Numbered from the stretch's first letter, positions 40,480 through 51,379 are shown. The stretch: 64,000 nucleotides of DNA from Microglena sp. YARC (GCA_022414725.1 CM039462.1:39346376-39410375), one strand, 5' to 3'. The notes: generated by a model not told the origin, from the letters alone. A program made the numbers and translations.

Positions 40480-41579
40480 TTACTGTTCCGCCGACTGTAG
40501 GCCTGACGTCTCGTCGTCGTCATGCTCGAAGACATACGCGACAGGCGACGCTACGTCAACCAGGTGTTTGTACATGGACAGTTCGTGACCTGAAAGGGCA
40601 GCGGCGGCGTGCTCGTTGCTAGTCGCGATGTCCGTTCGCAGAAGACGAAGTTTTACGAGCTCGAGCATACGGCAGACACTCTCAGGGCACAGGCGGTAGT
40701 TTCTCGCCTCCTGAGTCCTCTTGCCCTTGAACTGAATGCGCTTGGTCTCGTTCATCATGTCTATACCCACTGCACTCAGGATCATCTTGACCGCCTTGGA
40801 CACCTTGCACAGGTCCCACCCGTCGCGAACGCCACACGAGGCCTGGCTGAACAGTCGAGCGGTGTTGTTGTATTCTCGGAACATCTGTGTTCCCTTGAGC
40901 TTGGTGTCGAACACCGTCATCAGATTTGGGATCACGGTCTCGGTGTCGAACGGGGACAAAAACCCCAGAGCAGCGAGTGTCTCCTCTATCAACACGATCT
41001 TCAGAAGATCGGGTGCAACGGCACGCCACGAAAGGGGCGCTGCAGCTCAGGGCACAGAAGAGATGCAAGTACCTCCACGGAACGTGGGGTATTGCTCCTC
41101 AAGACGTTCTCGAATATCTTGGCGACCAGTCGAGAGACAGTCTTCTCTCGCAGCTTCTCGCGCTCCTTCTCTCGCTCAAGAACGGCAAAGATGGGGGGCG
41201 TGTGGCACGTCCTCGGTGCCGCAATCAAGGCTGTCTACGCCACCTGTCCACACGTACTGGAATACGACATCGGCCATCTCCCGAAAGACGGCACCTGAAT
41301 CACCCGCGTCAAGTTGGTAGTACTCATATCCAACGTCGCGACGGGCTTGACTCGAGGGTAATCTCCGCGAAGGTACCGGAGCAGGACAGTCTCAGCCTCC
41401 ACACAAGCACGCGGGTTAAGTACGTGGATTGCGAAGATCATCTTTGAGTTCTTCGGGTACTGAGAAAGTCGCTGAACAAAGGGATTCGACGTCCTGCCCA
41501 CCTTGACGACAATCTCATCCTTCTGAATGAACTTGTGCTCAACCAACGCGTACACGACATTGGTTGTCATGTGCGCCAT
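40480..41579 (-). CDS. GIY-YIG-like protein with long C-terminal domain, copy 3, frameshifted
   Basis: ATG at 41,579 (MAHMTTNVVYALVEHKFIQK). N-terminal GIY-YIG-type domain: VVYALVE, VVKVGRTSNPFVQRLSQYPK, CVEAETVLLRYL. A frameshift near 41,320 is followed by YVWTGGVDSL. After another slip come EREKEREKLREKTVSRLVAK and SVEVLASLLCPELQRPF. From 40,995 there is a clean 170-codon C-terminal stretch (LIEETLAALGFLSPFDTETV ... LCPESVCRMLELVKLRLLRT), stopping at 40,480. About 365 residues in total. The nuclease fold is by family; the C-terminal domain is unknown and probably gives specificity or partner binding. It belongs to the same minus-strand unit as the primase-helicase upstream. Confidence 0.72.
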
Positions 41580-41819
41580 GATTGCTGTCGAGCTGCTCCT
41601 ATGCTGTCCCAATGCGCGCGTTTACACCACTTCCACGAGACGATGAGTGACGATGGCGATGGCGATGATCCGCCACCGTGTGTCATGAATGGATGGACGG
41701 ACAGACGGACGGTGTGGATGCGACAGTTTTGCGTGTGATGATTGATTGATGCCTTGACACACTTGGTTTCTGCATCTCAATTCCCCTACCCCACTCCGTG
41801 TGTCCCGCGATTCCCCTTT

Positions 41820-42200
41820 CACAATCGCCATGTGACGTGACTCGACTCGACTCGACAGTTTCCGCCATTATGCAAGAGGTCGCTCGCTCTGTGACTCGAC
41901 TGGATAGTTTCCGCCGTGATGCGAGAGGTCACCATGTGATGTGACTCGACTCGACTCGACATGTGCCGCCGCCTGATGTGAGAGGTCGCTCTGTGACGAG
42001 AGTGTGACTCGACAGAGGTTCCCCTGATGAGAGTGTTCGCCATGTGATGTGACTCGACTCGACTCGACATGTGCCGCCGCCTGATGCGAGAGGTCGCCAT
42101 GTGACGTGACTCGACTCGACAGTTTCCGCCATGATGCGAGAGGTCGCCATGTGATGTGACTCGACACGACACGACACGACAGGTGCCGCCGTGGTGTCTT
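41820..42200. repeat. GACTCGACTCGAC repeat cluster 4
   Basis: Seven to eight copies of the unit, lying between the 3' end of the primase-helicase and the GIY-YIG gene, so downstream/upstream regulatory sequence of both. Confidence 0.9.
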
Positions 42201-42235
42201 TTGGAGACGAGGACATGTTTCCGCCGTGCATTCAT

Positions 42236-44711
42236 TCATTCATCATGTCGTAGCCTCAATCCCATATATCCCTGTTGTGTCCCCTCCCTTCCGATTCGAA
42301 TCGCCTTTTTCTGAAACCCCTTCTTCTTCATCTGCCCGATGAACCATGGTTTTTTTGATGTATTCTCGCCACTTACCTCGCAATACATCTCGAACAATGC
42401 AACACTTGACTCCCTGAATGTTTTCCCCAACTCGCAGTTGTCGGTGAGGAATGCTTGCACAGTATCCTGCTCAGCCAGGTACTTTCTGGTGAACTCTGAC
42501 ACCTTCGTTGGCGCCATGGCCTTCAGGCTCTCCGTCCCACCGTACCACGCCACCGCGCCCTCGACCAGCCAGGCAAACAGAGCCGACTGGCCCTCTGGCG
42601 ACTTCAGTTTCTCCTTCATGGTTTGGTCGCATTGCCGCAGCGTCGCGGTTTCGCTCCCCCCAGGGATGAGGTCCCTGAAAGTCACTGTAAAGGGAATTGC
42701 TAAAATTCTTTCGACCAAAGCCACGATTACCTCGGACATCTCTGGCATGTGATTTGTTACTAAAATTGCGAGATGTTTTGGCATGACCGTCACCGGGTTC
42801 TTGTAAATCGCCTTGACCGGGAAACCGTCTCCTCCTGTCAGCAGTTGGACTTCGTTGGTCTTGAGCTTCTCACCAGGCTTGAGCTCGTTGAAGACCGCGA
42901 TTCTCGCTCCTATCAGCTTTGCCCGCTCTGCGTCGATGTTGCTGCACACCCTTGAGTCACTTATGACCGCACAGTTCATCTCCTTGTAGTATGCCCCTAG
43001 CAGCTGTTGCAGCGCCTGCGTCAACAGCCCCTTTCCGTTCCTCCCGCTTCCTGTCCATACAGGAAATATTTCTTCTCTCACTTCGCCTGTGATTCCGTAC
43101 CAAAGAAGACGTTGAAGAAAATATGCCATGTCCTCGTCCCCGCCCATGATCTTCTCTACGATCCTGTGCATCCACTCTGCGCGTGCGGCATTGGTCATCG
43201 CATGGTTGTTGTTGTCATTCTCGTACTCCACATCCAGTTCGTTGTGAACCATGTCCTCTGCCACCCTCTGTCTCTTCTGACCTGTCCTTAGGTCCACGAC
43301 GCCCCCCCCTTTGACCCCTATCAAGTGCCTATTTCCGTCCAGTCGTTGCTCGAACGTCTCGTCAATGAGAAGTGGCCCTGCGAAGTCCATTGTGTTCTTC
43401 ACTCCACGTGAAGACTGTATGTACCGGATCAGCCTTGCAACTTCTTTTTTCTTCGCATCCAGATCTTCTTTACTCCTGGATTCTTTCTTCTTTTCCCACC
43501 ACCACTCCGATGCACAACTGTGCGGCCTGTGACGATATCCATAAATCGACGTCCCTGAGAATCCCTTCTAAGACCTTGCTCGCCACGGTCTTGACCCACC
43601 CATCCTCCACACTGACCCACCTGCACGTGTCCTCATCGAATATGTAGTAGTCGCTGCATCTCTTCCCTGTCTTCTTCAACGTCCCTTTCATAAGATAGTG
43701 CATAATCTCCCCCAATCCTCTGTCTCCCTTGTCCCACATGTCCCTTACTATTTTTGGAATCGAAGATGCTCTGTACATAGCGTACCCGCGCGGGTCGTCC
43801 TCGCCGGCCCACTTGGCCACCGACTTCATTGTCATCTTCGGCCCATCATAGTCGGGCCTTCCCACCGTCTCCCATAGTTTCTCTGCGTCGTCCTCATCGT
43901 ATCTTGGGGACAACTTAGACATTTGTTTCCATAACGCCTTGTACGCCTCTCCGTACTCGTTCTTCAATGCCGTCGCCACTCCTCGCCATGTGTCTCTGGA
44001 ATCCCACCTGCATTTTCCTAGGAGCAGTAGCAGCTTCTCTACATGCGTGCACTCCATGAAGCTTGTCGGCATCATTATCCCCTGCTCCACCTCCTTTGTT
44101 GTTGAGTCTCCCGCCGCTCCCTTCCTCTTACTCGTCCTTTTATTCTTCTTCTTCGCCACCCTCTCCATCAACGCCTTTGGAATGTACGGTATCGACTCTA
44201 GCTCCCACGGAGCCCTTCCCTCCTTCCATACCTTCCCCTCAGTGGGCGCAACAGACAGCAGCCCCCTGGTCCCTGTCCGGCACAGGCTCTTCATATCAAC
44301 CTTCCTTGCATCATCGACTTGTCGTGCACCGTCAAAGTACCCCTCCTCGTCTGCCCATGTCGGGCGCAAGAACATGTAGTGGCGTCCCTTCCTAGTCTCT
44401 TGGATGGCGCACCTCTGCATGGCCTCACCCACCTCACCATCTTCATCTTCCATCCTCTCCAACCATTGCACTGTCTCTGCGTCGTCCGCGTCGATCACAA
44501 CCAATCCATCCAACAACATTCCCCATGCCTTGTGTGTTGGGTTGTTGTTCGCGTACGCGTCCGCTTCGGCCCATCCCCACTTCGCGTTTCCTAAATGCTT
44601 GTGTTTAGGCGCCTTCAAATCAGTCATGGGCATCAATACTGTTCTTCCCACACTCACATCAGATCTCTTCAGCCACGCGCTGAGCTTCTGCAACTCTTCG
44701 TAGGATGACAT
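42236..44711 (-). CDS. Prim-pol / D5-type SF3 primase-helicase, one frameshift
   Basis: ATG at 44,711 (MSSYEELQKLSAWLKRSDVS). Residues 1-180 are an archaeo-eukaryotic primase (prim-pol) domain: LVVIDADD (metal-binding D-x-D), TRKGRHYMFL (His motif), VDMKSLCRTGTRGLLSVAP. Residues about 225-300 are PriCT-like (CRWDSRDTWRGVATALKNEY ... LWETVGRP). After a single slip near 43,505 the D5_N segment and SF3 helicase follow in one frame: Walker A PVWTGSGRNGKGLLTQAL, Walker B ARIAVFNELKPGEK, motif C KHLAILVTNHMPEM. A C-terminal winged-helix-like region is next (KYLAEQDTVQAFLTDNCELG). All catalytic signatures are present, so this is a complete replication initiator of about 825 residues apart from one indel. 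Phylogenetically it could be viral D5 or belong to a mobile replicon; see the direct repeats around it. Confidence 0.92.
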
Positions 44712-44824
44712 GTCGTTGTGTTGATTTTAGTTGTGTTGATTTTAGTTGTGTTGATGTATGCATTCATACAGGTATTCCTTTAAGCACCCTCCGATGACGA
44801 ATGTTATTTCCATTTACCGTGCGT

Positions 44825-47589
44825 CACATCAAAAAACACCAAGGAGACACCAACACCTCTAGACGACGTCCACCGTCATCGAATCACATCCAATCCACCA
44901 AGGAGACACCAACACCTCTAGACGACGTCCACCGTCATCGAATCACATCCAATCTGTTTTGTTTTTGTTTTGTTTCATTTGTTTCACCCAAACCAAAACT
45001 ATTCTTATTTTCTTCTCCTATAGATACTTTTATTTTTGATGAAACAAGTGAAACAAAATTATATAGTAATATATAAATAGACATCGTTTTTTACCAATCG
45101 TTTTCTCGAGCAGCGGTCTGCTTGAAACATGTCATCATCATACCATCGTTTTCTATTGAGTCAATTAGCATTGTGATTCCACACCGTTTTCTATTGAGTC
45201 AATTAGCATTGTGATTCCACTCCCTTCATAAAAAACCACAGAGTTGTCAATAAAGTGTCTGCACCTACCTGTCTGTCCATTATTGTGTTGAGTGAATCTC
45301 CATGTTCTGTTATGGTATGTCTGATGGACGAGGCCGTCACATCCAATCCACCAAGGAGACACCAACACCTCTAGACGACTTCCACCGTCATCGAATCACA
45401 TCCAATCTGTTTTTGTTTTTGTTTTGTTTTCATTTGTTTCACCCAAACCAAAACTATTCTTATTTTCTTCTCCTATAGATACTTTTATTTTTGATGAAAC
45501 AAGTGAAACAAAAATTATATAGTAATATATAAATAGACATCGTTTTTTACCAATCGTTTTCTCGAGCAGGCGTCTGCTTGAAACATGTCATCATCATACC
45601 ATCGTTTTCTATTGAGTCAATTAGCATTGTGATTCCACACCGTTTTCTATTGAGTCAATTAGCATTGTGATTCCACTCCCTTCATAAAAAACCACAGAGT
45701 TGTCAATAAAGTGTCTGCACCTACCTGTCTGTCCATTATTGTGTTGAGTGAATCTCCATGTTCTGTTTATGGTATGTCTGATGGACGAGGCCGTCACATC
45801 CAATCCACCAAGGAGACACCAACACCTCTAGACGACGTCCACCGTCATCGAATCACATCCAATCTGTTTTGTTTTTGTTTTGTTTCATTTGTTTCACCCA
45901 AACCAAAACTATTCTTATTTTCTTCTCCTATAGATACTTTTATTTTTGATGAAACAAGTGAAACAAAAATTATATAGTAATATATAAATAGACATCGTTT
46001 TTTACCAATCGTTTTTCTCGAGCAGGCGTCTGCTTGAAACATGTCATCATCATACCATCGTTTTCTATTGAGTCAATTAGCATTGTGATTCCACACCGTT
46101 TTCTATTGAGTCAATTAGCATTGTGATTCCACTCCCTTCATAAAAAACCACAGAGTTGTCAATAAAGTGTCTGCACCTACCTGTCTGTCCATTATTGTGT
46201 TGAGTGAATCTCCATGTTCTGTTATGGTATGTCTGATGGACGAGGCCGTCACATCCAATCCACCAAGGAGACACCAACACCTCTAGACGACTTCCACCGT
46301 CATCGAATCACATCCAATCTGTTTTGTTTTTGTTTTGTTTCATTTGTTTCACCCAAACCAAAACTATTCTTATTTTCTTCTCCTATAGATACTTTTATTT
46401 TTGATGAAACAAGTGAAACAAAAATTATATAGTAATATATAAATAGACATCGTTTTTTACCAATCGTTTTCTCGAGCAGGCGTCTGCTTGAAACATGTCA
46501 TCATCATACCATCGTTTTCTATTGAGTCAATTAGCATTGTGATTCCACACCGTTTTCTATTGAGTCAATTAGCATTGTGATTCCACTCCCTTCATAAAAA
46601 ACCACAGAGTTGTCAATAAAGTGTCTGCACCTACCTGTCTGTCCATTATTGTGTTGAGTGAATCTCCATGTTCTGTTATGGTATGTCTGATGGACGAGGC
46701 CGTCACATCCAATCCACCAAGGAGACACCAACACCTCTAGACGACGTCCACCGTCATCGAATCACATCCAATCCACCAAGGAGACACCAACACCTCTAGA
46801 CGACGTCCACCGTCATCGAATCACATCCAATCTGTTTTGTTTTTGTTTTGTTTCATTTGTTTCACCCAAACCAAAACTATTCTTATTTTCTTCTCCTATA
46901 GATACTTTTATTTTTGATGAAACAAGTGAAACAAAAATTATATAGTAATATATAAATAGACATCGTTTTTTTACCAATCGTTTTTCTCGAGCAGGCGTCT
47001 GCTTGAAACATGTCATCATCATACCATCGTTTTCTATTGAGTCAATTAGCATTGTGATTCCACACCGTTTTCTATTGAGTCAATTAGCATTGTGATTCCA
47101 CTCCCTTCATAAAAAACCACAGAGTTGTCAATAAAGTGTCTGCACCTACCTGTCTGTCCATTATTGTGTTGAGTGAATCTCCATGTTCTGTTATGGTATG
47201 TCTGATGGACGAGGCCGTCACATCCAATCCACCAAGGAGACACCAACACCTCTAGACGACTTCCACCGTCATCGAATCACATCCAATCTGTTTTGTTTTT
47301 TGTTTTGTTTCATTTGTTTCACCCAAACCAAAACTATTCTTATTTTCTTCTCCTATAGATACTTTTATTTTTGATGAAACAAGTGAAACAAAAATTGTAT
47401 AGTAATATATAAATAGACATCGTTTTTTACCAATCGTTTTTTCTCGAGCAGGCGTCTGCTTGAAACATGTCATCATCATACCATCGTTTTCTATTGAGTC
47501 AATTAGCATTGTGATTCCACACCGTTTTCTATTGAGTCAATTAGCATTGTGATTCCACTCCCTTCATAAAAAACCACAGAGTTGTCAAT
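44825..47589. repeat. Tandem array, about 458 bp x 6
   Basis: Unit landmarks: CACCAAGGAGACACCAACAC, TCACCCAAACCAAAACTATT, TATATAAATAGACATCG, CTCGAGCAGGCGTCTGCTTG, CTATTGAGTCAATTAGCATT (twice per unit) and GGACGAGGCCGTCACATCC. The last landmark recurs near 45,330, 45,785, 46,237, 46,695 and 47,210. Units are about 98 per cent alike. One sub-block is doubled at 44,838-44,935 and 46,725-46,825. Short frames inside, such as 67 codons on minus in each unit, follow the repeat and are not genes. It sits between the SKRRY gene and the primase-helicase, just upstream of the latter's start. Confidence 0.93.
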
Positions 47590-48109
47590 AAAGTGTCTGC
47601 TTGAGACATCGCAATCTGAAGAAGCTTGAGGGTGAGGCATGAAAAATCTTACTTGACCTCTCTATAAAACTTCTAAACCATAATTTAATCTCACCGCATT
47701 TTTCTCGTCCTTATTCCGCTGTCTCCACTTCCTTGAGTTCTCCTCAAGCACCTCCCTGACCTCCTCACTGTACCTTGATACATTCGGGTCGAACTTCATG
47801 ATCTCACGCATCGCCTTCATGACCATGCCCGCCTCTTCCTGTAATTTAACCCCCAGTATCATCTTCACTCTCTCTTCCATCTCGAAGTATCGCTTCTTTG
47901 ACAACGTTGAAATCCCCTTGTCTCCATTTTGGTTTGTTGGCGTGACGAACTTCGTGACCTTCCTCGACGAGTTCATTGTGTGCGATTTTTTTTGTCTTTT
48001 TTGTTCAGTTGTTTGTGTTTACAATTGTAATAACGGTCACTATCATTTATGCTCCCTTAAACCTTCAAAATCGTAGAGAAGCTTTTACAAACAAATAAAT
48101 AACCCAACC
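47590..48109. repeat. Right direct repeat of the primase/GIY-YIG module
   Basis: Partner of 38,961-39,454, same orientation, 8.6 kb apart. Carries the intact SKRRY gene. Confidence 0.88.
47662..47976 (-). CDS. 'SKRRY' family protein, copy C, intact
   Basis: 104 residues, ATG at 47,976 (MNSSRKVTKFVTPTNQNGDK), then LSKKRYFEMEERVKMIL, MREIMKFDPNVSRYSEEV and a basic helical end (SRKWRQRNKDEKNAVRLNYG). A small charged helical protein with a Lys/Arg-rich N-terminus. Homologous to the 15,692-15,961 protein. Unknown family; repeated next to primase genes. Confidence 0.75.
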   Translation of the reverse strand: MNSSRKVTKFVTPTNQNGDKGISTLSKKRYFEMEERVKMILGVKLQEEAGMVMKAMREIMKFDPNVSRYSEEVREVLEENSRKWRQRNKDEKNAVRLNYGLEVL

Positions 48110-48514
48110 AACACTCAATCTCTGTCATGCCATGTCGCGGTGATCGTTGAAGAAGTCTTGGTCAGCCAGTGGATATGATTCCGTCACTCATCATCCTGTA
48201 ACACCTCCCTAGATCCGTCCCCCCATCTCAAAACCCTAAATGGATGTCGAGAGGCACGTCCGTCAGCAGCGCACACCGCCCCCCCCCCGCATCCTTACAT
48301 GACACACGACGTCTGTCGCATCCCCCCGTCCGTACATTCATGACACACGTCATCTGTCCGTATTTTGCGTTTCTTACACTCGTTTGTTTGAGTCCGCACG
48401 CACACGAAACCCTTGTCGTCGACTAAATCCTCATGATACGCGCGTCCCAACCAACTCTCTATCAATGCGTAATCCAATGCGTAATGTTTTCGCGCGCATC
48501 GAATCTTCCCACGA

Positions 48515-48608
48515 GTCCTCAATTGAATTCCCCTGCCCCACTCCGTGGGTCCCGCTATTCCTCTTTCATACTCCCGACATAGTTGTCAAGCAGAAGTCTG
48601 CTTGAGAC
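48515..48608. repeat. Double-hairpin element 1
   Basis: First arm CCCCACTCCGTGGGTCCC, second arm TTGTCAAGCAGAAGTCTGCT followed by TGAGAC. The second palindrome can fold TCAAGCAG against CTGCTTGA. Confidence 0.8.
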
Positions 48609-48865
48609 GACACGTGTCCCCATGCGCCTCGAAAAATACGAACCCTGGCCACGCCACACCCAGGCCAAGCCACACACACCCCAGCCATGTCAATCTTAAC
48701 CAAGTACCGAAGTTCCGAAGTTCTCCAATTCTTCTCTCACGAACTCCGTGTGTTAGGGAGCATCCAGCGAACTCCGAAAGCTGATTCCGAGGGTGAGTTC
48801 AATAGTAGCAGTCATCGAGATCTATTCATGGTTACTTTCATTGCTGCTATTATTCTCGAGTCTTG

Positions 48866-49090
48866 CTAGCTCTATGTCTCCACCTGCGAAAGCATTATCC
48901 AGTCATGGTTACTTTCATGGCTGCTAGTATTTGCGAAGTTCGAGTTTGGATTGCGCTGGCTTGCTAGCTCTATGTCTCCACCTGCGAAAGCCATTCATGG
49001 TTACTTTCATGGATGCTAGTATTTGCGAAGTTCGCGTTCGGATTGCGCTGGCTTGCTAGCTCTATGTCTCCACCTTCGAAAGCATTATCC
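48866..49090. repeat. Tandem repeat, about 95 bp x 2.4
   Basis: Unit contains TTGCTAGCTCTATGTCTCCA, CCTGCGAAAGC, ATGGTTACTTTCATGG and TAGTATTTGCGAAGTTCG. No gene between 48,110 and 49,169. Confidence 0.85.
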
Positions 49091-49169
49091 AGTAATTGAT
49101 TGCGAAGATTGTGCTGGCTGCGAAAGCATGAGCTGACCAACCATCCACCCATGTTCGCAGGCACTGAAG

Positions 49170-49532
49170 ATGGCTATGATGAAGAAGGGGGCTATCAAGA
49201 TTCAGCTCCGAACTTCCATGTGTATGCATTCCGAGTATGCAGGAAGTGTTCCGTACATCAAGAATGGCATCTTTTGCATCATCGACGAGGAGGATGTTGG
49301 CGAGGATGTTGTCGACCGGGAAGGGGTTCGACTGCGAGATTTGAAGCACTCTTCGTCTCCTGATTTTAGTGTCATAATCATGAAGATGTTTGGTATGCCT
49401 ATCCCTATGCTTGTGAATTGCAGGGATTGCCCTGCGAATGCAGTAGTGACAGTCGATCACTCGACTACATTCGAATCATGTGACTGTGGTGTATGCCCAC
49501 TTAGCATGGGGGCGGGTGGGTCTGGACGTTAG
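49170..49532 (+). CDS. Small Cys-containing protein
   Basis: 120 residues, ATG at 49,170 (MAMMKKGAIKIQLRTSMCMH). Middle IKNGIFCIIDEEDVGEDVVD, and a C-terminal set of Cys pairs (CRDCP ... CDCGVCP) that could bind zinc. Intact frame between two double-hairpin elements. Family not recognised. Confidence 0.5.
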   Translation: MAMMKKGAIKIQLRTSMCMHSEYAGSVPYIKNGIFCIIDEEDVGEDVVDREGVRLRDLKHSSSPDFSVIIMKMFGMPIPMLVNCRDCPANAVVTVDHSTTFESCDCGVCPLSMGAGGSGR

Positions 49533-49727
49533 TTGATGAGGTGGGGAGATGGAGAGATCTATGTATTTGAGATTGTCTATTGTAACCAGTTGAATCCGCC
49601 CACTATTCTCCCTGTCCCACTCCTTGTCCCGCTCCTTGTCCATGTGACACTCCAGTTAGTGTCTTTTTTGAATTTGTATGAGTCGTGAATTCTGATGATT
49701 GTTTCTTAAGTAGATATATTCAGACAG

Positions 49728-49824
49728 TGAGTCAGCAGCTCGATCCCTTTGCACCGCTCCGCGGTGTCCGCGCTCCTCCCTACAGAAAATCACTAGGGTT
49801 GTCAAGCAGAAGTATGCTTGATAC
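49728..49824. repeat. Double-hairpin element 2
   Basis: GAGTCAGCAGCTCGATCCC, then CACCGCTCCGCGGTG (perfect palindrome arms) and TTGTCAAGCAGAAGTATGCT with TGATAC. Confidence 0.8.
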
Positions 49825-49996
49825 ACCGCTTTCTTTTGAGTACCAGTCGTGTTCATAAAGTATTTGTGCAGGTTGACATCAACACAACTTACATGGATAC
49901 TACCGGATTTCACAAGCAAACACTCGAGTTTGAAGGCAATGTGACCCCCAACGCGATAATTATTTTTTTATATTTGAATTATTACACAGAATAATC

Positions 49997-50265
49997 ATGT
50001 CTTCACAAACTTCCACCACCGGGCCATTGAAGAACATTTACTACGTTTTTGAATGCCAAAGCACCGGTACAGAACTCGGGACTTTTCAAAAGTCATCCTT
50101 AATGAAAAAGGCGGGAATTGGGTGCTAAGCAAAAGATTCACATTTTTTCAAGTTTCGTGTAAGTCGGAGAAAGAAGTCTTCGTCTCAGAAGTCATTCGGG
50201 ACAGGAATTCCCGTGCTTCCCCCTTAATAAAACCAAAAGGGGTGTCCAAGCAGAATTCTGCTTGA
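49997..50265 (+). CDS. Small protein, one frameshift
   Basis: ATG at 49,997 (MSSQTSTTGPLKNIYYVFEC). The frame slips near 50,085 and continues as SKVILNEKGGNWVLSKRFTF and KEVFVSEVIRDRNSRASPL. About 88 residues, beta-rich look. Unknown family. Lies between double-hairpin elements. Confidence 0.45.
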
Positions 50266-50271
50266 TACCAG

Positions 50272-50359
50272 CATCTGAATTCCACTGCTCCGCTACGCGG
50301 TGCCCGCGACCCCCTTCAGAATTCCCATAGTGTTGTCAAGCAGAAGCCTGCTTGAGACC
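50272..50359. repeat. Double-hairpin element 3
   Basis: CTGAATTCCACTGCTCCGC, then TTGTCAAGCAGAAGCCTGCT with TGAGAC. An extra single hairpin (GTCCAAGCAGAATTCTGCTT) precedes it at 50,243-50,265. Confidence 0.8.
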
Positions 50360-50425
50360 ATACTGTTTCTTTTGAGGACCGGGCCACATTGAATGCGGTT
50401 AAGTGATCATCCCAATACTGAGAAT

Positions 50426-51085
50426 CTATGCAAAAGTTGGCTGTCCGCAAAAACATTTCTTGGGGTTGAATTTGTACGAGCAGATATCGCCAACAATCAC
50501 CGTCTTCCCCATATCTTCAGGGAACTCCCTTTTAAATGTCATCCTACTCAGCTTCTTGATGGCAGATTTCATCCTAACAGGATCTGATGCATGCTTCCTA
50601 TAGATTTCGAGTGAAATCTGGGCGTCAATCACAGGAGAATGTGCCGCATCTTGAATCGTCGTACCAAGAAGACCATACGCCATCTTTCGTAGTGAAAAAA
50701 AGTTGTAATTCTTGTAACGATCGTTCCATGCCTTGAGCATGTCAGACAAATCGACAATGGATGCAAAGTGAATCCCTTCTTCCAGCTGCATCCATTTGAC
50801 ATCTCCCTGTGGTCTGCATCCAACTATGATGCTTGTGCGAGGGCACAGAATCTGAATGACTGATTCCCGGACCTCCTCGAAAGGCTTTCCAGCAAGAATC
50901 TGCTCTCGCGTAACACCTGTCAGGGAGGTCATCGGATCGTAAATGTCATTCACACAAATGACCTCGTTGAGCAGAAGCGTCCCGTCATCGTCAACAACCG
51001 CTACTTGGCATGGAGAGCGATCGTTGTGACCTCTCCCGGTGGCACATGCTTCAACATCAATGGAAATGTACCTTGAGTGTGCCAT
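50426..51085 (-). CDS. DEDDh 3'-5' exonuclease (RNase T / REX4-like)
   Basis: 219 residues, intact, ATG at 51,085 (MAHSRYISIDVEACATGRGH). The four acidic residues and the His of the DEDDh family are visible: Asp10 and Glu12 in YISIDVEA, Asp95 in GCRPQGDVKWMQL, and His149 with Asp154 in HSPVIDAQISLEIYR. The C-terminal third (KKLSRMTFKREFPEDMGKTV, CFCGQP) lies beyond the nuclease fold. By family it removes 3' nucleotides from RNA or DNA. Substrate is unknown; roles in host RNA processing or viral DNA repair are both possible. Flanked by double-hairpin elements on both sides. Confidence 0.85.
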   Translation of the reverse strand: MAHSRYISIDVEACATGRGHNDRSPCQVAVVDDDGTLLLNEVICVNDIYDPMTSLTGVTREQILAGKPFEEVRESVIQILCPRTSIIVGCRPQGDVKWMQLEEGIHFASIVDLSDMLKAWNDRYKNYNFFSLRKMAYGLLGTTIQDAAHSPVIDAQISLEIYRKHASDPVRMKSAIKKLSRMTFKREFPEDMGKTVIVGDICSYKFNPKKCFCGQPTFA

Positions 51086-51379
51086 CTGTAATCTGTAATG
51101 TCAGTTTCAGGTATCCATTTTGTTTACACTCGTTTTTCTACAGCCGCCTCCGCAAGCCTTAGTGCGGTGTGTCGTGTGGAGACAGATGTGAGTCTGCGCA
51201 AGCCACCGTGTCATGTGTGTGCGGTCTGTTGTCTGTCTGATGGGTGGCGTGTGTGAGGATGAATGGACGAACGTGGGGTCTGCGAAATCCGCCGTGGGTG
51301 GGAGTCAGTAGCTGAATTCCACTGTCGCCTGCCCTTCCCCCTTTATAAAAACCCATTCGCCCCATGCATGTGATCAGAC

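Noticed and set aside
45165..47249. Repeated 67-codon minus frames (MLVSPWWIGCDGLVH)
   Set aside because: One per 458-bp unit, exactly following the tandem array; no sign of selection on the protein.
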